Source: DTPS01 sp049591295 (lineage in GTDB: Bacteria > Acidobacteriota > UBA4820 > DSQY01). From it: a stretch of DNA of 64,000 bases. Where the stretch lies: positions 32,306 through 96,305 of the forward strand of contig JBAWEQ010000130.1 of NCBI GenBank assembly GCA_049591295.1. The letters are read 5' to 3'. The notes under the pieces were generated by a model, which was not told the DNA's origin, searched no databases, and saw nothing but the letters and a program-made list of their open reading frames with translations. The stretch's first letter is position 1. Each line of letters starts with the position of its first letter. Shown here piece after piece: positions 10,874 through 18,685 of this stretch. The translations under genes were made by a program, and so were the position numbers.

Positions 10874-11376
10874 CAGCCCTGGTCCCGGCCGAAAGAGGCG
10901 ACGTTCTCCTTAGCCTTGTTCTCCTCGATGGCGTCCAGGATCGCCTGGGTGCGTTGGAGGAGGTCGCGAAGCGCGCTCATGTGGTGTTCGCGTTCCATCT
11001 TCAGGTCCAGGATGCTGCGATCCACTTGGTGGGCTCTCAACTGCGCCTGCTGAAGGACGGCCTCGCTTCGCACCTGAGCCTCCTGTACGATGCTCTGGGC
11101 CTCGCGGGCGGCCTGGGCCTTGACCTCGTCAGCGAGCTTCTGCGCCGTGTAGAGCGCCTCGCGAAGCAGGTCTTCACGGTGCCTAAACTCGTCTAACGCT
11201 GCCTTCTGGTGCTCCAGCTCCTGGCCCTGTTGGTGGTTCTCGAGCGTCAGCGCCTGGTACGACTCGGCCACGGTCTGAAGGAAAAGGTGCACCTCCTCTG
11301 GGTCGAAGCCTCGGAGCCTTCGGTGAAATTCGACCGACTGGATATCAATGGGAGAGAGGGGCTTTCGCATCGTCAT
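10873..11376 (-). CDS. DivIVA-domain coiled-coil protein
   Basis: The 167-residue protein opens with the DivIVA N-terminal membrane-binding signature (SPIDIQSVEFHRRLRGFDPEEV, F/R-rich then FLQTVAESY). A long coiled coil rich in E, Q and A follows to the C-terminus. DivIVA proteins sense negative membrane curvature and recruit polar or septal partners. It lies between yggS and hutI with 4-base and 1-base overlaps. The linkage of yggS and divIVA is known from the Gram-positive ylmE-sepF-ylmG-ylmH-divIVA cluster. The specific partner here cannot be read from sequence. Confidence 0.88.
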   Translation of the reverse strand: MTMRKPLSPIDIQSVEFHRRLRGFDPEEVHLFLQTVAESYQALTLENHQQGQELEHQKAALDEFRHREDLLREALYTAQKLADEVKAQAAREAQSIVQEAQVRSEAVLQQAQLRAHQVDRSILDLKMEREHHMSALRDLLQRTQAILDAIEENKAKENVASFGRDQG

Positions 11377-12077
11377 GGAGCCCTCCTAGGGCCAAAGAGG
11401 GCAGTGCCGATCCGGACCATCGTCGCACCTTCCTCTACGGCCATTACAAAATCGTGGCTCATCCCCATGGAGAGCTGACCGAAGTCGCCCGCCTCCGGAA
11501 TGGCCCGACGTACCTCGTCGAACAGCTCCCGCAAGCGCCGAAAGAACGGCCGGCTCGCTTCCGGATTCTTACCATAGGGCGGAACCCCCATGATGCCGGT
11601 CAGCTTGAGGCCCGGCAGGGCTTGCACCGCTTCCGCCAGATGGAGGAGATCTCCGGCCGCCACGCCGCCCTTCTGGGACTCCTCTCCCAGGTTGACCTCA
11701 ATCATCACGTCGCGTTCAAGGCCCTCCTCGCGGGCGATGCGGGAGAGGCGCTCGGCCAGCGAAAGGCTGTCCAGGCTGTCGATGGCCCGAAACGCCAGCA
11801 GCGCCTTGCGGACCTTGTTGGCCTGAAGCCGCCCGATGAAATGCACCTCCAGGTTTCTTCGTACCTCCAGGGGGAGAGCCTCCAGGTGTTCGACACCCTC
11901 CTGCACGCGATTCTCGCCGATGAGCACTACGCCCTCTGAGGCAAGGGCCTGGATCTCCGAGGGAGTGCGCGTCTTCACGGCAGCCATCAGACGCACCGAC
12001 TCGGCAGGCCGCCCGGCCCGTTCGGCGGCCGCACCGATGGCACCCCGGACAGCGGCGACACGCTCGGCGAGGGCCAC
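11373..12077 (-). CDS. YggS family pyridoxal-phosphate homeostasis protein
   Basis: The protein has 234 residues from the GTG at 12077, which has GGAGG 7 bases upstream. It is a fold-type III PLP-binding barrel protein without known catalytic activity. Visible landmarks are the PLP lysine in MAAVKTRT, the GENRVQEG loop, HFIGRLQANKVR, LTGIMGVPPYG and the phosphate-binding LSMGMSHDF and TMVRIGTALFGPR. YggS/PLPBP proteins buffer cellular PLP. Its stop overlaps the divIVA-like start by four bases (ATGA), making it the first gene of the minus-strand run down to glmS. Confidence 0.93.
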   Translation of the reverse strand: MALAERVAAVRGAIGAAAERAGRPAESVRLMAAVKTRTPSEIQALASEGVVLIGENRVQEGVEHLEALPLEVRRNLEVHFIGRLQANKVRKALLAFRAIDSLDSLSLAERLSRIAREEGLERDVMIEVNLGEESQKGGVAAGDLLHLAEAVQALPGLKLTGIMGVPPYGKNPEASRPFFRRLRELFDEVRRAIPEAGDFGQLSMGMSHDFVMAVEEGATMVRIGTALFGPRRAP

Positions 12078-12387
12078 GCATTCTCCTCCCTGGCTCGAGG
12101 GTAGGTGGTCGGCCCCCGCAAAGTCAAGGCCGGGCATCGTCAGGCCTGGCTTTGCCCCATGGCGCCTCGAGAGTCCCACGCACCCCGTGCCGCAGGGCCT
12201 CCCTCGACCGCAATGCTTGCTGGGAGCCTTAGCCCCAGCGCCCACAGGCGTTCACTGGTGCCACTGCTGATAGCCGATTGAGGGTCCCTCCGGGGAGCCT
12301 GTTCGGCCAGGGAACTGTTGCCCTCCCTTCCCGAGGGTTTGACAGCCGCCGGCGACGGTTCCCATACTAGGACTCGGGAGGAGCCCC
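12078..12387. other. divergent intergenic region between yggS and the 12388 gene
   Basis: This is 310 bases without a gene. A sigma-70-type promoter reading rightwards is recognisable near its right end (12339-12368). The left end should carry the leftward promoter of yggS-divIVA-hutI-glmU-glmS, but I could not pick out convincing boxes. Nothing else was seen. Confidence 0.5.
12339..12368 (+). promoter_or_regulatory. sigma-70-type promoter for the 12388/13191 gene pair
   Basis: TTGACA at 12339-12344, an 18-base spacer and CATACT at 12363-12368. The -35 is perfect and the -10 matches 4 of 6. The ATG at 12388 follows, with GGGAGGAG just upstream. Confidence 0.65.
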
Positions 12388-13191
12388 ATGCCCGTGGGTA
12401 CGACGCTGCGCTACGACGAGGTTCCGCTGGAAGATTTCCTGCTCGCGTTGCGGCAGCATGAACACGACGTGCGGGTGGGCCACCTGCCCCCCCAACAGCA
12501 GCTCAAGGAAGTGCGTCTCGAGACGCGGTGGACGCCGCCCGGCGCAACGGAGGCATCGCCCCTGACAGTTTACCTGTTGCAGGAGAGGGACGCATTGAGC
12601 GAACAGGTGGAGGTCTTTTTCCTGCTGCGCGCCCCAAGTGCATTCGCCTTGCCCATGCGCGATATGGCCCTGAAGTTCAGGGCTTTTCTCCAGAGGAGGC
12701 AGGTCTCCTCCCTGTTCAGGATCGACCCCCGGTTTGGTTTGGTCTACGGAAGTGCCCTCGATCCGCTGGATGAGACCATCCGCTGGGACAAGCCCTGGTC
12801 TTTCGTGACCCTCTATCTCACGGAGGACCCCTCCTCTCCCTCTCTGGCCGTGATGGACTACGTCTCACAGGGCGCCAGGAAGCGCTATCAGGAGCTCTTC
12901 CTGCAGGTCAACCAGGTGGCGCCTTCGTCGCCCGGATTCTTGAAGAACGCCTGGAAGCGCCTTAGGGGTAGCGGGCAGGAAGAGGCCGGCGTGCACCGCC
13001 TGAGCTACCGCCTGCTGGCCCTGCTCTCCTCGTTCCTCCAGAACGAACCCTGCATCAATGCCACTATCTCCATGATATTTAAAGAGTTGTCTCCTGGGGC
13101 GGGTCGGCCAGGCCTCCTGGATCCCCGCTTCGCCACCTTCTATCCGTCCGGTCACGACCGGTTTTTCGCCTCACTGGGAGAACTCGCCTGA
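12388..13191 (+). CDS. uncharacterised protein, translationally coupled to a lytic transglycosylase
   Basis: I do not recognise this 267-residue protein. It has no signal peptide or membrane segment and is a mixed alpha/beta, moderately charged protein. The middle contains FRIDPRFGLVYGSALDPLDET and a long region rich in aromatic residues. The C-terminal third is helical (LSYRLLALLSSFLQNEP). The ATG has GGAGGAG upstream and a clear promoter. The stop overlaps the ATG of the downstream transglycosylase by one base (TGATG). A shared role in envelope work is only an inference from coupling. Confidence 0.8.
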   Translation: MPVGTTLRYDEVPLEDFLLALRQHEHDVRVGHLPPQQQLKEVRLETRWTPPGATEASPLTVYLLQERDALSEQVEVFFLLRAPSAFALPMRDMALKFRAFLQRRQVSSLFRIDPRFGLVYGSALDPLDETIRWDKPWSFVTLYLTEDPSSPSLAVMDYVSQGARKRYQELFLQVNQVAPSSPGFLKNAWKRLRGSGQEEAGVHRLSYRLLALLSSFLQNEPCINATISMIFKELSPGAGRPGLLDPRFATFYPSGHDRFFASLGELA

Positions 13192-13829
13192 TGCGCGCGT
13201 TACTCATCGGGGCCTCGGCGGCGCTCGCTCTTCTTTGTGTCTCTGCCCCGCTCAGGGCCATGGAGCTCGTGGTATTCCAATCGGACCGCTCATTGGTGGT
13301 GGAGAGCTACACGCAGGAGGGGGAGCAGGTGCTGCTGACCCTGCCAGGGGGTGGTCAGCTCGGGGTTCCCCTTCGCACGGTGCGAAACCACTACCCGGGG
13401 TACGTGCCGCCCCCCGGGCTCACGGATCCGGCCAAAGAGCTGCCCAAGAACCTGCCCTACAGGGAAATCATCGGCAAGTACTGCCAGAAGTACAGCATGG
13501 ACTGCAAGCTGGTGGCCGCTCTCATCAAGGTCGAGTCCAATTTCAACGCTTCGGCCGTCTCCCCGAAAGGGGCCCAGGGGCTCATGCAGCTCATGCCCGA
13601 AACCCAGCGGGAAGAGGGGGTCACAAACCCCTTCGACCCGGAGCAGAACATCCGGGGAGGTGTCCACTACCTCCGCCATCTGCTGGACGCCTTCCAGGGG
13701 GACCTCGAACTGACGCTGGCGGCTTACAACGCCGGCATCGGCCGGGTCCAGGCCAATCAGGCCGTCCCGCCCATTCCCGAAACCCAACTGTACGTTTCGA
13801 GGATTCTGGCGCTCTACCCCACGCTCTGA
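13191..13829 (+). CDS. secreted SLT-type lytic transglycosylase
   Basis: The 212-residue protein has a signal peptide (about 1-23, ending LRA). A short linker domain contains the heptad-like VVFQSDRSLVVESYTQEGEQV. The C-terminal SLT/LT catalytic domain holds ALIKVESNFNASAVSPKGAQGLMQLMPETQ, whose glutamate in KVES is the catalytic acid, and the substrate-groove motif LAAYNAGIGRV. It cleaves MurNAc-GlcNAc bonds to 1,6-anhydro products in the periplasm. Its start overlaps the stop of the unknown upstream gene. It converges with prkA, with only 14 bases between them. Confidence 0.9.
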   Translation: MRALLIGASAALALLCVSAPLRAMELVVFQSDRSLVVESYTQEGEQVLLTLPGGGQLGVPLRTVRNHYPGYVPPPGLTDPAKELPKNLPYREIIGKYCQKYSMDCKLVAALIKVESNFNASAVSPKGAQGLMQLMPETQREEGVTNPFDPEQNIRGGVHYLRHLLDAFQGDLELTLAAYNAGIGRVQANQAVPPIPETQLYVSRILALYPTL

Positions 13830-13843
13830 CGCGCGCCGGGAAG

Positions 13844-16096
13844 CTAGGCTTTCTCGTAGAGGTGCGCCATGAGATAGGCCACGGCCTCGGGCGCGCACCG
13901 CGGGCAGTAGCCGAACCGCTTCGCGAGTCGCTCCAGCAGGTTCTTGGCCGCCTCTTGACGGGCAGGGGGCAGCCCCGCGAACGCGGGGGTTCCATAGGAG
14001 GTGAGGGCCTGACCGATCTCTTGCACCTGGTGCTTGACCCTGGCGTGGAACCCCTTTGAGAGCAGCTCAATCTGCGGAGCGAAGAGGATGGACAGGTCCA
14101 GCGCCTCGCCTGGATTCTCCAGCGTCCAAGCGGCCACCTGCCCCATGAGATCCTCCCGAAAGCGCGGAGCCGAGCCCCCTATCGCCAGGTACTCCTCCAC
14201 CTGCTCCATAAGCGCCTCGTTGGGCTCCTCCCACTGACCCGTAGGTGCGGACCGCACCTTCTCGCCGCGCAGAAAGGCCCGCACGTGCCGGAAGTAGCGG
14301 TCGAACAGGGCCGTGTACTGGCCCTCGGGGACGAGCTCCATGGCCGCCAGCACCTCCTGGTCCAGCGTCCGAAGGTACTCCTCCTGCACCGCGGCCACCG
14401 CCGCCTCTGCGTCGTGGTAGCCCTCGTCCGCCTTGAGCTGGAGGAAGAGATAGAGACTCTTGTCCTTGACGAATTCGGCGATCTCTTCGAACAGGAGCGC
14501 CGGCGTCAGACAGCCGTCCGGTCTCCGGTAGACGGCCCCGTACAGGATTTCCCGCATCTCCCGGGGGGAGGCCCCAAATCGCCCCTCGTAAATGGGGGTG
14601 TCGCGGAACTCGTCCCTCAGATCGGGCAGGATCTCTCGCAGGAGCCGCAGCTGCTTCGCCGGATAGCGACCCACCTGCGTGGGAAGAACGCCATCGTACA
14701 GCAGGCTCTTCTCATAAGGGGTCAGGCCCCGGATGAGGGCGCGGCTCTCTTCCGGGTAGTGATCGGGCTCAGGGCGGTTGAGGCGCGAGAGGACGGCCCA
14801 AAGAGCGGCCAGCTCCGCGACGTGGGGAGCCACGTGCTTGGTGCGGCCGATCCGGGTGAGGATGGGGCCGTAGATGGCGGTCTCCTTCTTGCGCTCCAGG
14901 AGGTAGGGGACGGTCACGAGGATCATCCGCCCCTTGAAGGAGGCGAAGTCGGCGGACTGCTTGAAGGCGTCCAGGTGGCGTTCGTTGGACGTGGCGAAGA
15001 GAATCTCGTTGAGGTAGACGTTGGCGGTGGAGAGGGCCAGTTCGGAGCGCTCGGTGGCCGCAAGAAGATACTTGTTCAGTTCGGGGGCCCTCGTGAGGAA
15101 ATCGGAGAACTCCACGAGGCCGTTATTGGCGTCGATCAGATCTCCCGAGAGCTGGATCAGGTTCAGGTGCTGGAGCGTGGTCGGAAGGGTGGAAAGGGAG
15201 GAGTCCAGCGTCAGCTGCCTGCTGGAGGCGTCGGGCGTGTCCTGGGGAGAGATGACCACAGCCCCCCTCCGATACCGGCGCGAGAGGTAGCGTCGCCGCA
15301 CCTGGACGTGTCGGAGCACCGCCAGAACGTCGCCCGAATATTCCACCATCAAGGCATCGAAGATCTGCTTGCACCGTGGGCAAAGGTTCCCATCCTCCAG
15401 GAACTGGCTGGCTACGAACTTGGTCTGGTGGGCCTTGTCCAGGAGAGAACCGAGCAGCGCGAGCCGATCCCCCGGGGGCAGCAAGAGGATGGGGGAATCG
15501 CCCAGGTCGCACGGTATCCTGGCCTCCAATCGATCGGAGGGCCAGTGGGCGAAGGAGTCGGCCGCCGCCTCACCGCCAGGCCGAGCTGCCTCGTCCCCGC
15601 CCATGAACCCCAGAGTGCGGGCCTCGTCCTCCCTTGGGAAGACCCAGTTGAAAGAGAAGATGGCCCCCTCCGGCCTCCGGCTGTACTCCTCGCAGCCCCT
15701 CATGAGCAGTTCCACGATCAGGCTTTTGGCTGACCCGCTGGGGCCATGCAGATGGAACATGCGGTCGGACCGCCCCTCCAGCACCAGGTTCTTCATGGCT
15801 TCATAAATCGCGAGGACGGGAAGTTCCTGCCCCATCAGGGGCTGGTCGGCCGCACATCCGAACGGGGCGTCGAAGAGTTTGAAGCGGGTGACCTCTTCTC
15901 CAATCCAGCGGGATTTCTCGGTGCCGAAGTCCTCCATCATGTCCACGACGTATTGCAGGGCGTTGCGCGTCAGCGCGTAGGGATGGGCCGCGAGATCGCC
16001 CAGGTACTCCTGGAAGGATTTGATCTGGTGGCTCTCCGCGAAGGACGTCCTGCTCCGGTTTGACCAGGATTCCAACCAGCCGTCCCAATCCGCCAT
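13844..16096 (-). CDS. prkA: PrkA-family serine protein kinase / AAA+ protein
   Basis: The protein has 750 residues from the ATG at 16096 (GAGGAGG upstream), longer than the roughly 630-645 residues usual for PrkA/YeaG. The N-terminal AAA_PrkA domain carries the P-loop HLHGPSGSAKSLIVELL. A CPRC pair (NLCPRCKQIF) and the region SNERHLDAFKQSADFASFKGRMILVTVPYLL, very characteristic of PrkA, follow. The C-terminus is helical and ends with a second CPRC (FGYCPRCAPEA). PrkA proteins act in stress, stationary-phase and sporulation physiology, and some family members have been described as proteases. No SpoVR or YeaH partner is adjacent. The gene is divergent from the glycosyltransferase. Confidence 0.9.
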   Translation of the reverse strand: MADWDGWLESWSNRSRTSFAESHQIKSFQEYLGDLAAHPYALTRNALQYVVDMMEDFGTEKSRWIGEEVTRFKLFDAPFGCAADQPLMGQELPVLAIYEAMKNLVLEGRSDRMFHLHGPSGSAKSLIVELLMRGCEEYSRRPEGAIFSFNWVFPREDEARTLGFMGGDEAARPGGEAAADSFAHWPSDRLEARIPCDLGDSPILLLPPGDRLALLGSLLDKAHQTKFVASQFLEDGNLCPRCKQIFDALMVEYSGDVLAVLRHVQVRRRYLSRRYRRGAVVISPQDTPDASSRQLTLDSSLSTLPTTLQHLNLIQLSGDLIDANNGLVEFSDFLTRAPELNKYLLAATERSELALSTANVYLNEILFATSNERHLDAFKQSADFASFKGRMILVTVPYLLERKKETAIYGPILTRIGRTKHVAPHVAELAALWAVLSRLNRPEPDHYPEESRALIRGLTPYEKSLLYDGVLPTQVGRYPAKQLRLLREILPDLRDEFRDTPIYEGRFGASPREMREILYGAVYRRPDGCLTPALLFEEIAEFVKDKSLYLFLQLKADEGYHDAEAAVAAVQEEYLRTLDQEVLAAMELVPEGQYTALFDRYFRHVRAFLRGEKVRSAPTGQWEEPNEALMEQVEEYLAIGGSAPRFREDLMGQVAAWTLENPGEALDLSILFAPQIELLSKGFHARVKHQVQEIGQALTSYGTPAFAGLPPARQEAAKNLLERLAKRFGYCPRCAPEAVAYLMAHLYEKA

Positions 16097-16160
16097 GGGA
16101 GCCTCCTCATCCACTAGCGTAGTCTCCGGGCGAGGGCCGCGCAAGAAATCGCCCGGCGCT

Positions 16161-16188
16161 TTGTTCTGCGGCCCTGCCGGGATACAAT
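16161..16188 (+). promoter_or_regulatory. possible promoter for the GT4 glycosyltransferase
   Basis: TTGTTC (16161-16166), a 16-base spacer and TACAAT (16183-16188), with AGGAGG at 16194-16199 directly downstream. The short leader makes it plausible but not certain. Confidence 0.4.
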
Positions 16189-16204
16189 CCACCAGGAGGT
16201 GGCG

Positions 16205-17311
16205 GTGGGTGGAGGTGCGGATCCCTGCGACTCGGTGCACCTCAACACGGAACCGGGGTTTCGTGGCGGAGAGGTGCAAAACCTCGGACTCGTGCGCCAT
16301 CTGGAGGGGGCCGGGCTCCCCTGCATCCTGGTGGCCCACGTGCGGGGACCGCTCCTCTCCAGGGCGAGGGCGCAGGGAGTGCGGAGTGTTGCGTGGCACC
16401 CCCGCGGAGAACTCGACCCCTTTGCCGTCTGGCAGCTCAGGCGGCTCCTGCGCGAGGCCAAGCCCCGAATCCTGCACGCCCATACCGCTCACGCGCTGAC
16501 CCTGGCGCTCTTGGCGGCCAGAGGGCTACCGGGGCTGAGCTTGGTGGCGAGCCGGCGGGTCTCCTTCCCCCTGCGCACGCCCCTTTCCCGTTGGAAATAC
16601 CACAGGCCGCAGGCGGTGGTCGCCGTGAGCGGCGAAGTCAGGGATGAACTGCTCCGTGGCGGGCTCTCCGAAGAGAAGGTGCGCATCATTCACAGCGGCG
16701 TGGATCTCGCCCGCTTCCGCGCGTTGCCCTTGAAGGAGGAGGTCCGCCAAAGGCTTGCACTTCCGGTGGAGGCCAAGGTCGTGGGCGTCGTGGGGGCTCT
16801 CGTGCCCCACAAAGGGCACCGGGTGCTGCTGGAGGCCCTCGGCGCTTGGCCCTCAGGCGAGGAGAAGCCGGTGCTGGTGCTGGTGGGCGAGGGACCCCTG
16901 CAGAGAGAACTGTCCTCTACGGCCGAACGGTTGGGGGTTGCCGTCACATTCCTGGGCTACGTGGAGGAGCCCGCGCCGCTCTACGCCGCACTCGACGCGT
17001 TGGTGCTTCCTTCCCTCTCCGGCGAAGGCTCGCCCGGCGTGATCAAGGAGGCGGCGGCCGCCGGTATCCCAGTGGTGGCCACCGACGTGGGCGGGACGGC
17101 CGAAATCCTGAGGCCAGACAGGGAGGCGCTCCTGGTTCCCCCCGGAGAACCGGTGTCCATGAGAGATGCCCTCGTCAGGGTGTTTCGAGAGCCCGGCTTG
17201 GGGGCGTCCCTCAGGGAGTCGGCCCGCAGGCGGGTCCAGGACTTCAGCATGGAGGCCATGGGCCGGGCCCACGCGCGGCTCTACGAGGAGCTGGCCGCGG
17301 CACGGCCATGA
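16205..17311 (+). CDS. GT4-family glycosyltransferase (GT-B fold)
   Basis: The protein has about 368 residues. The N-terminal acceptor domain opens VHLNTEPGFRGGEVQNLGL, the usual GT4 RGGE loop. The C-terminal donor domain shows IHSGVDLARF, VGALVPHKGHRVLLEAL, VGEGPLQRELSS, the FLGYVEEPAPLYAALD strand and the sugar-nucleotide signature SGEGSPGVIKEAAAAGIPVVATDVGG (E-x7-E type). GTG at 16205 is chosen because AGGAGG ends 5 bases upstream; GTG at 16199 or 16235 are alternatives. It probably adds a sugar to a lipid or polysaccharide intermediate in the cytoplasm; donor and acceptor are not predictable. Confidence 0.88.
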   Translation: MGGGADPCDSVHLNTEPGFRGGEVQNLGLVRHLEGAGLPCILVAHVRGPLLSRARAQGVRSVAWHPRGELDPFAVWQLRRLLREAKPRILHAHTAHALTLALLAARGLPGLSLVASRRVSFPLRTPLSRWKYHRPQAVVAVSGEVRDELLRGGLSEEKVRIIHSGVDLARFRALPLKEEVRQRLALPVEAKVVGVVGALVPHKGHRVLLEALGAWPSGEEKPVLVLVGEGPLQRELSSTAERLGVAVTFLGYVEEPAPLYAALDALVLPSLSGEGSPGVIKEAAAAGIPVVATDVGGTAEILRPDREALLVPPGEPVSMRDALVRVFREPGLGASLRESARRRVQDFSMEAMGRAHARLYEELAAARP

Positions 17312-17342
17312 GCCCCAAGGCCTCGCACCGTTCGGGGGCCCT

Positions 17343-17960
17343 TCAGCGAAGGCGGCTTCGGTTCCAGCGGCAGTTGGGAAACTCGTGCCGCAGGAAGCGA
17401 AAGAGCTCTCGCCGGTCGAGCGGCACGGTGAAGCAGTGCTGGACTCCCGAGTTCTGGGCCTCTTCGAGCACCTCCACGGAGGCGTCTTTGGTCATTCCGG
17501 CGAGTTTGACGTGAGAGGTGTCGGGCCGCTCCCGGAGCCGGCGGCAGATGGAGAGACCGTCCCAGGCGCGCGCATCCAGGTCCACCAGCAGGAGGTGCGG
17601 GTCGAACGAGGTGATCAGAAGACCGCCCTCGAAGGCCGAGACGGTAAGCGTGACCTGGAGGTCTTCGGACCAGTGTTCGATCTCCCGGAGTTCCTTCAGG
17701 AGCTTCTTTTCGGCGAGGACGAGGACCCGCCTCCTGCCCGATTGGAAATCCTCCGGCAGAGGCATGTGATTGGCGAGCAGGAAGGCGTCCAGATCCTGGC
17801 GGCGGATTCGCCGGTGCCCACCCGGGGTGGTGTAGCCCGGAAGCCGGCCGGTATTGATCCAGTGGCGGATGGTGTAGGGGCTGACCTGGCAGTACCGCCC
17901 CGCCTGCCACGTGCTCAGTACGCTCGTGCGAGACGTGGCGGGCACCCGGGCCTCCTTCAC
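17343..17960 (-). CDS. excisionase/MerR-type HTH protein with C-terminal pseudo-receiver domain
   Basis: The 205-residue protein has an N-terminal HTH (LSTWQAGRYCQVSPYTIRHWINTGRLPGYTTPGGHRRI in segments) like MerR/excisionase DNA-binding domains, at about 14-60. A receiver-like domain (about 77-200) follows. In that domain the aspartate of LLVDLDARAWDG survives. The N-terminal acidic pair is replaced (VLVLAEKK) and the conserved TKP lysine is valine (TVPLD). Phosphorylation is therefore doubtful and it may be a pseudo-receiver. The GTG start overlaps the bactofilin stop (GTGA), so the two proteins are made together. Confidence 0.82.
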   Translation of the reverse strand: MKEARVPATSRTSVLSTWQAGRYCQVSPYTIRHWINTGRLPGYTTPGGHRRIRRQDLDAFLLANHMPLPEDFQSGRRRVLVLAEKKLLKELREIEHWSEDLQVTLTVSAFEGGLLITSFDPHLLLVDLDARAWDGLSICRRLRERPDTSHVKLAGMTKDASVEVLEEAQNSGVQHCFTVPLDRRELFRFLRHEFPNCRWNRSRLR

Positions 17961-18292
17961 CCCACCTCGCGGTGCAGGCCGGGCTCATTCGTCAGGATGC
18001 GGCCCTGCAACACGCCGCCGTCCTCCACCCGGAGGTGGCCGGCGCGGACGTCTCCGAGGATCTTGCCCGTGGGGCCGACTAGGGCATGGCCCGACACCCA
18101 GACGTTCCCTTCCAACACCCCGTGGACGGTCACGTCCCGGGCGGTCACTTCACCCTGGACGTGCCCCGCCTGGGCCACCGTCACCGAGAGTTTGGACCGA
18201 ACGTTGCCCTCCACGGTGCCTTCGACCACCAGGTCGTCGTCGGTGACAATTCGGCCGGTGAAGCGGGTCGAGGCGTCGATGAGCGTCTCCAT
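17957..18292 (-). CDS. bactofilin family protein (second copy)
   Basis: The 111-residue protein is almost all bactofilin beta-helix: TRFTGRIVTDDDLVVEGTVEGNV, then repeats around VTVAQAGHVQGEVTARDVTVHGVLEGNV and ILGDVRAGHLRVEDGGVLQGRI. It lacks the long disordered tail of the copy at 4526. A GGGAGG stands 9 bases before the ATG, and a -10 TATACT lies further upstream. The stop overlaps the start of the HTH/pseudo-receiver gene. A cytoplasmic polymer that recruits or localises the downstream regulator is an attractive but unproven idea. Confidence 0.88.
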   Translation of the reverse strand: METLIDASTRFTGRIVTDDDLVVEGTVEGNVRSKLSVTVAQAGHVQGEVTARDVTVHGVLEGNVWVSGHALVGPTGKILGDVRAGHLRVEDGGVLQGRILTNEPGLHREVG

Positions 18293-18312
18293 GCAGGCGA
18301 ACCTCCCTCATG

Positions 18313-18340
18313 AGTATACCCGCTCGGCCTTGGCCGACAA
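18313..18340 (-). promoter_or_regulatory. promoter for the bactofilin-regulator pair
   Basis: On the minus strand, TTGTCG (18340-18335), a 16-base spacer and a near-perfect TATACT -10 (18318-18313), about 20 bases before the bactofilin ATG. Confidence 0.6.
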
Positions 18341-18650
18341 AGAGTAACTGGGACGCCCCAATCCCGCGATTGAACTGAAACACAGGCCCCAAAGGGTGGT
18401 TGACACGTCGTTTTACGCAAACGGCCTTTCACTTGATAAGGGATTGGGGGCCTTCGACCCCGGGCTGGATCCGGGGGTAGAAGACCTCCAAGGGCGGGGG
18501 TCCCTCCGTCAGGCTTTGCCTGCACAGGGGGAGGGAATGGCCCTCCCTCGGCATAGAACATGCCCTTTCTTTCGATGAAGCACAACCGCCACCGGAGGGA
18601 CAGCATCCCCATCGCGGAATTTCGGGGGACGACGGGACCGTGAGCGGCCG

Positions 18651-18679
18651 TTTCCCGGGCGACCGGAGTTGGGTATACT
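18651..18679 (+). promoter_or_regulatory. promoter of the coiled-coil/NtrC-type operon, probably giving a leaderless transcript
   Basis: TTTCCC (weak -35), a 17-base spacer and TATACT at 18674-18679. The ATG at 18686 is 7 bases past the -10, which is where transcription would start. No Shine-Dalgarno precedes it. Confidence 0.55.
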
Positions 18680-18685
18680 TCCCCC

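Larger units (their letters stand above)
18293..18685. other. divergent intergenic region with two promoters
   Basis: This 393-base gap holds a leftward promoter (18313-18340) and a rightward -10 TATACT (18674-18679) immediately before the ATG at 18686. A TTGACA at 18400-18405 has no matching -10 at proper spacing. Short G/C-rich imperfect inverted runs occur around 18445-18545, but I could not define a stable terminator or riboswitch. Confidence 0.5.

Noticed and set aside
18400..18440. TTGACA with TGATAA as a promoter
   Set aside because: The spacing is about 28 bases, too long for a sigma-70 promoter.
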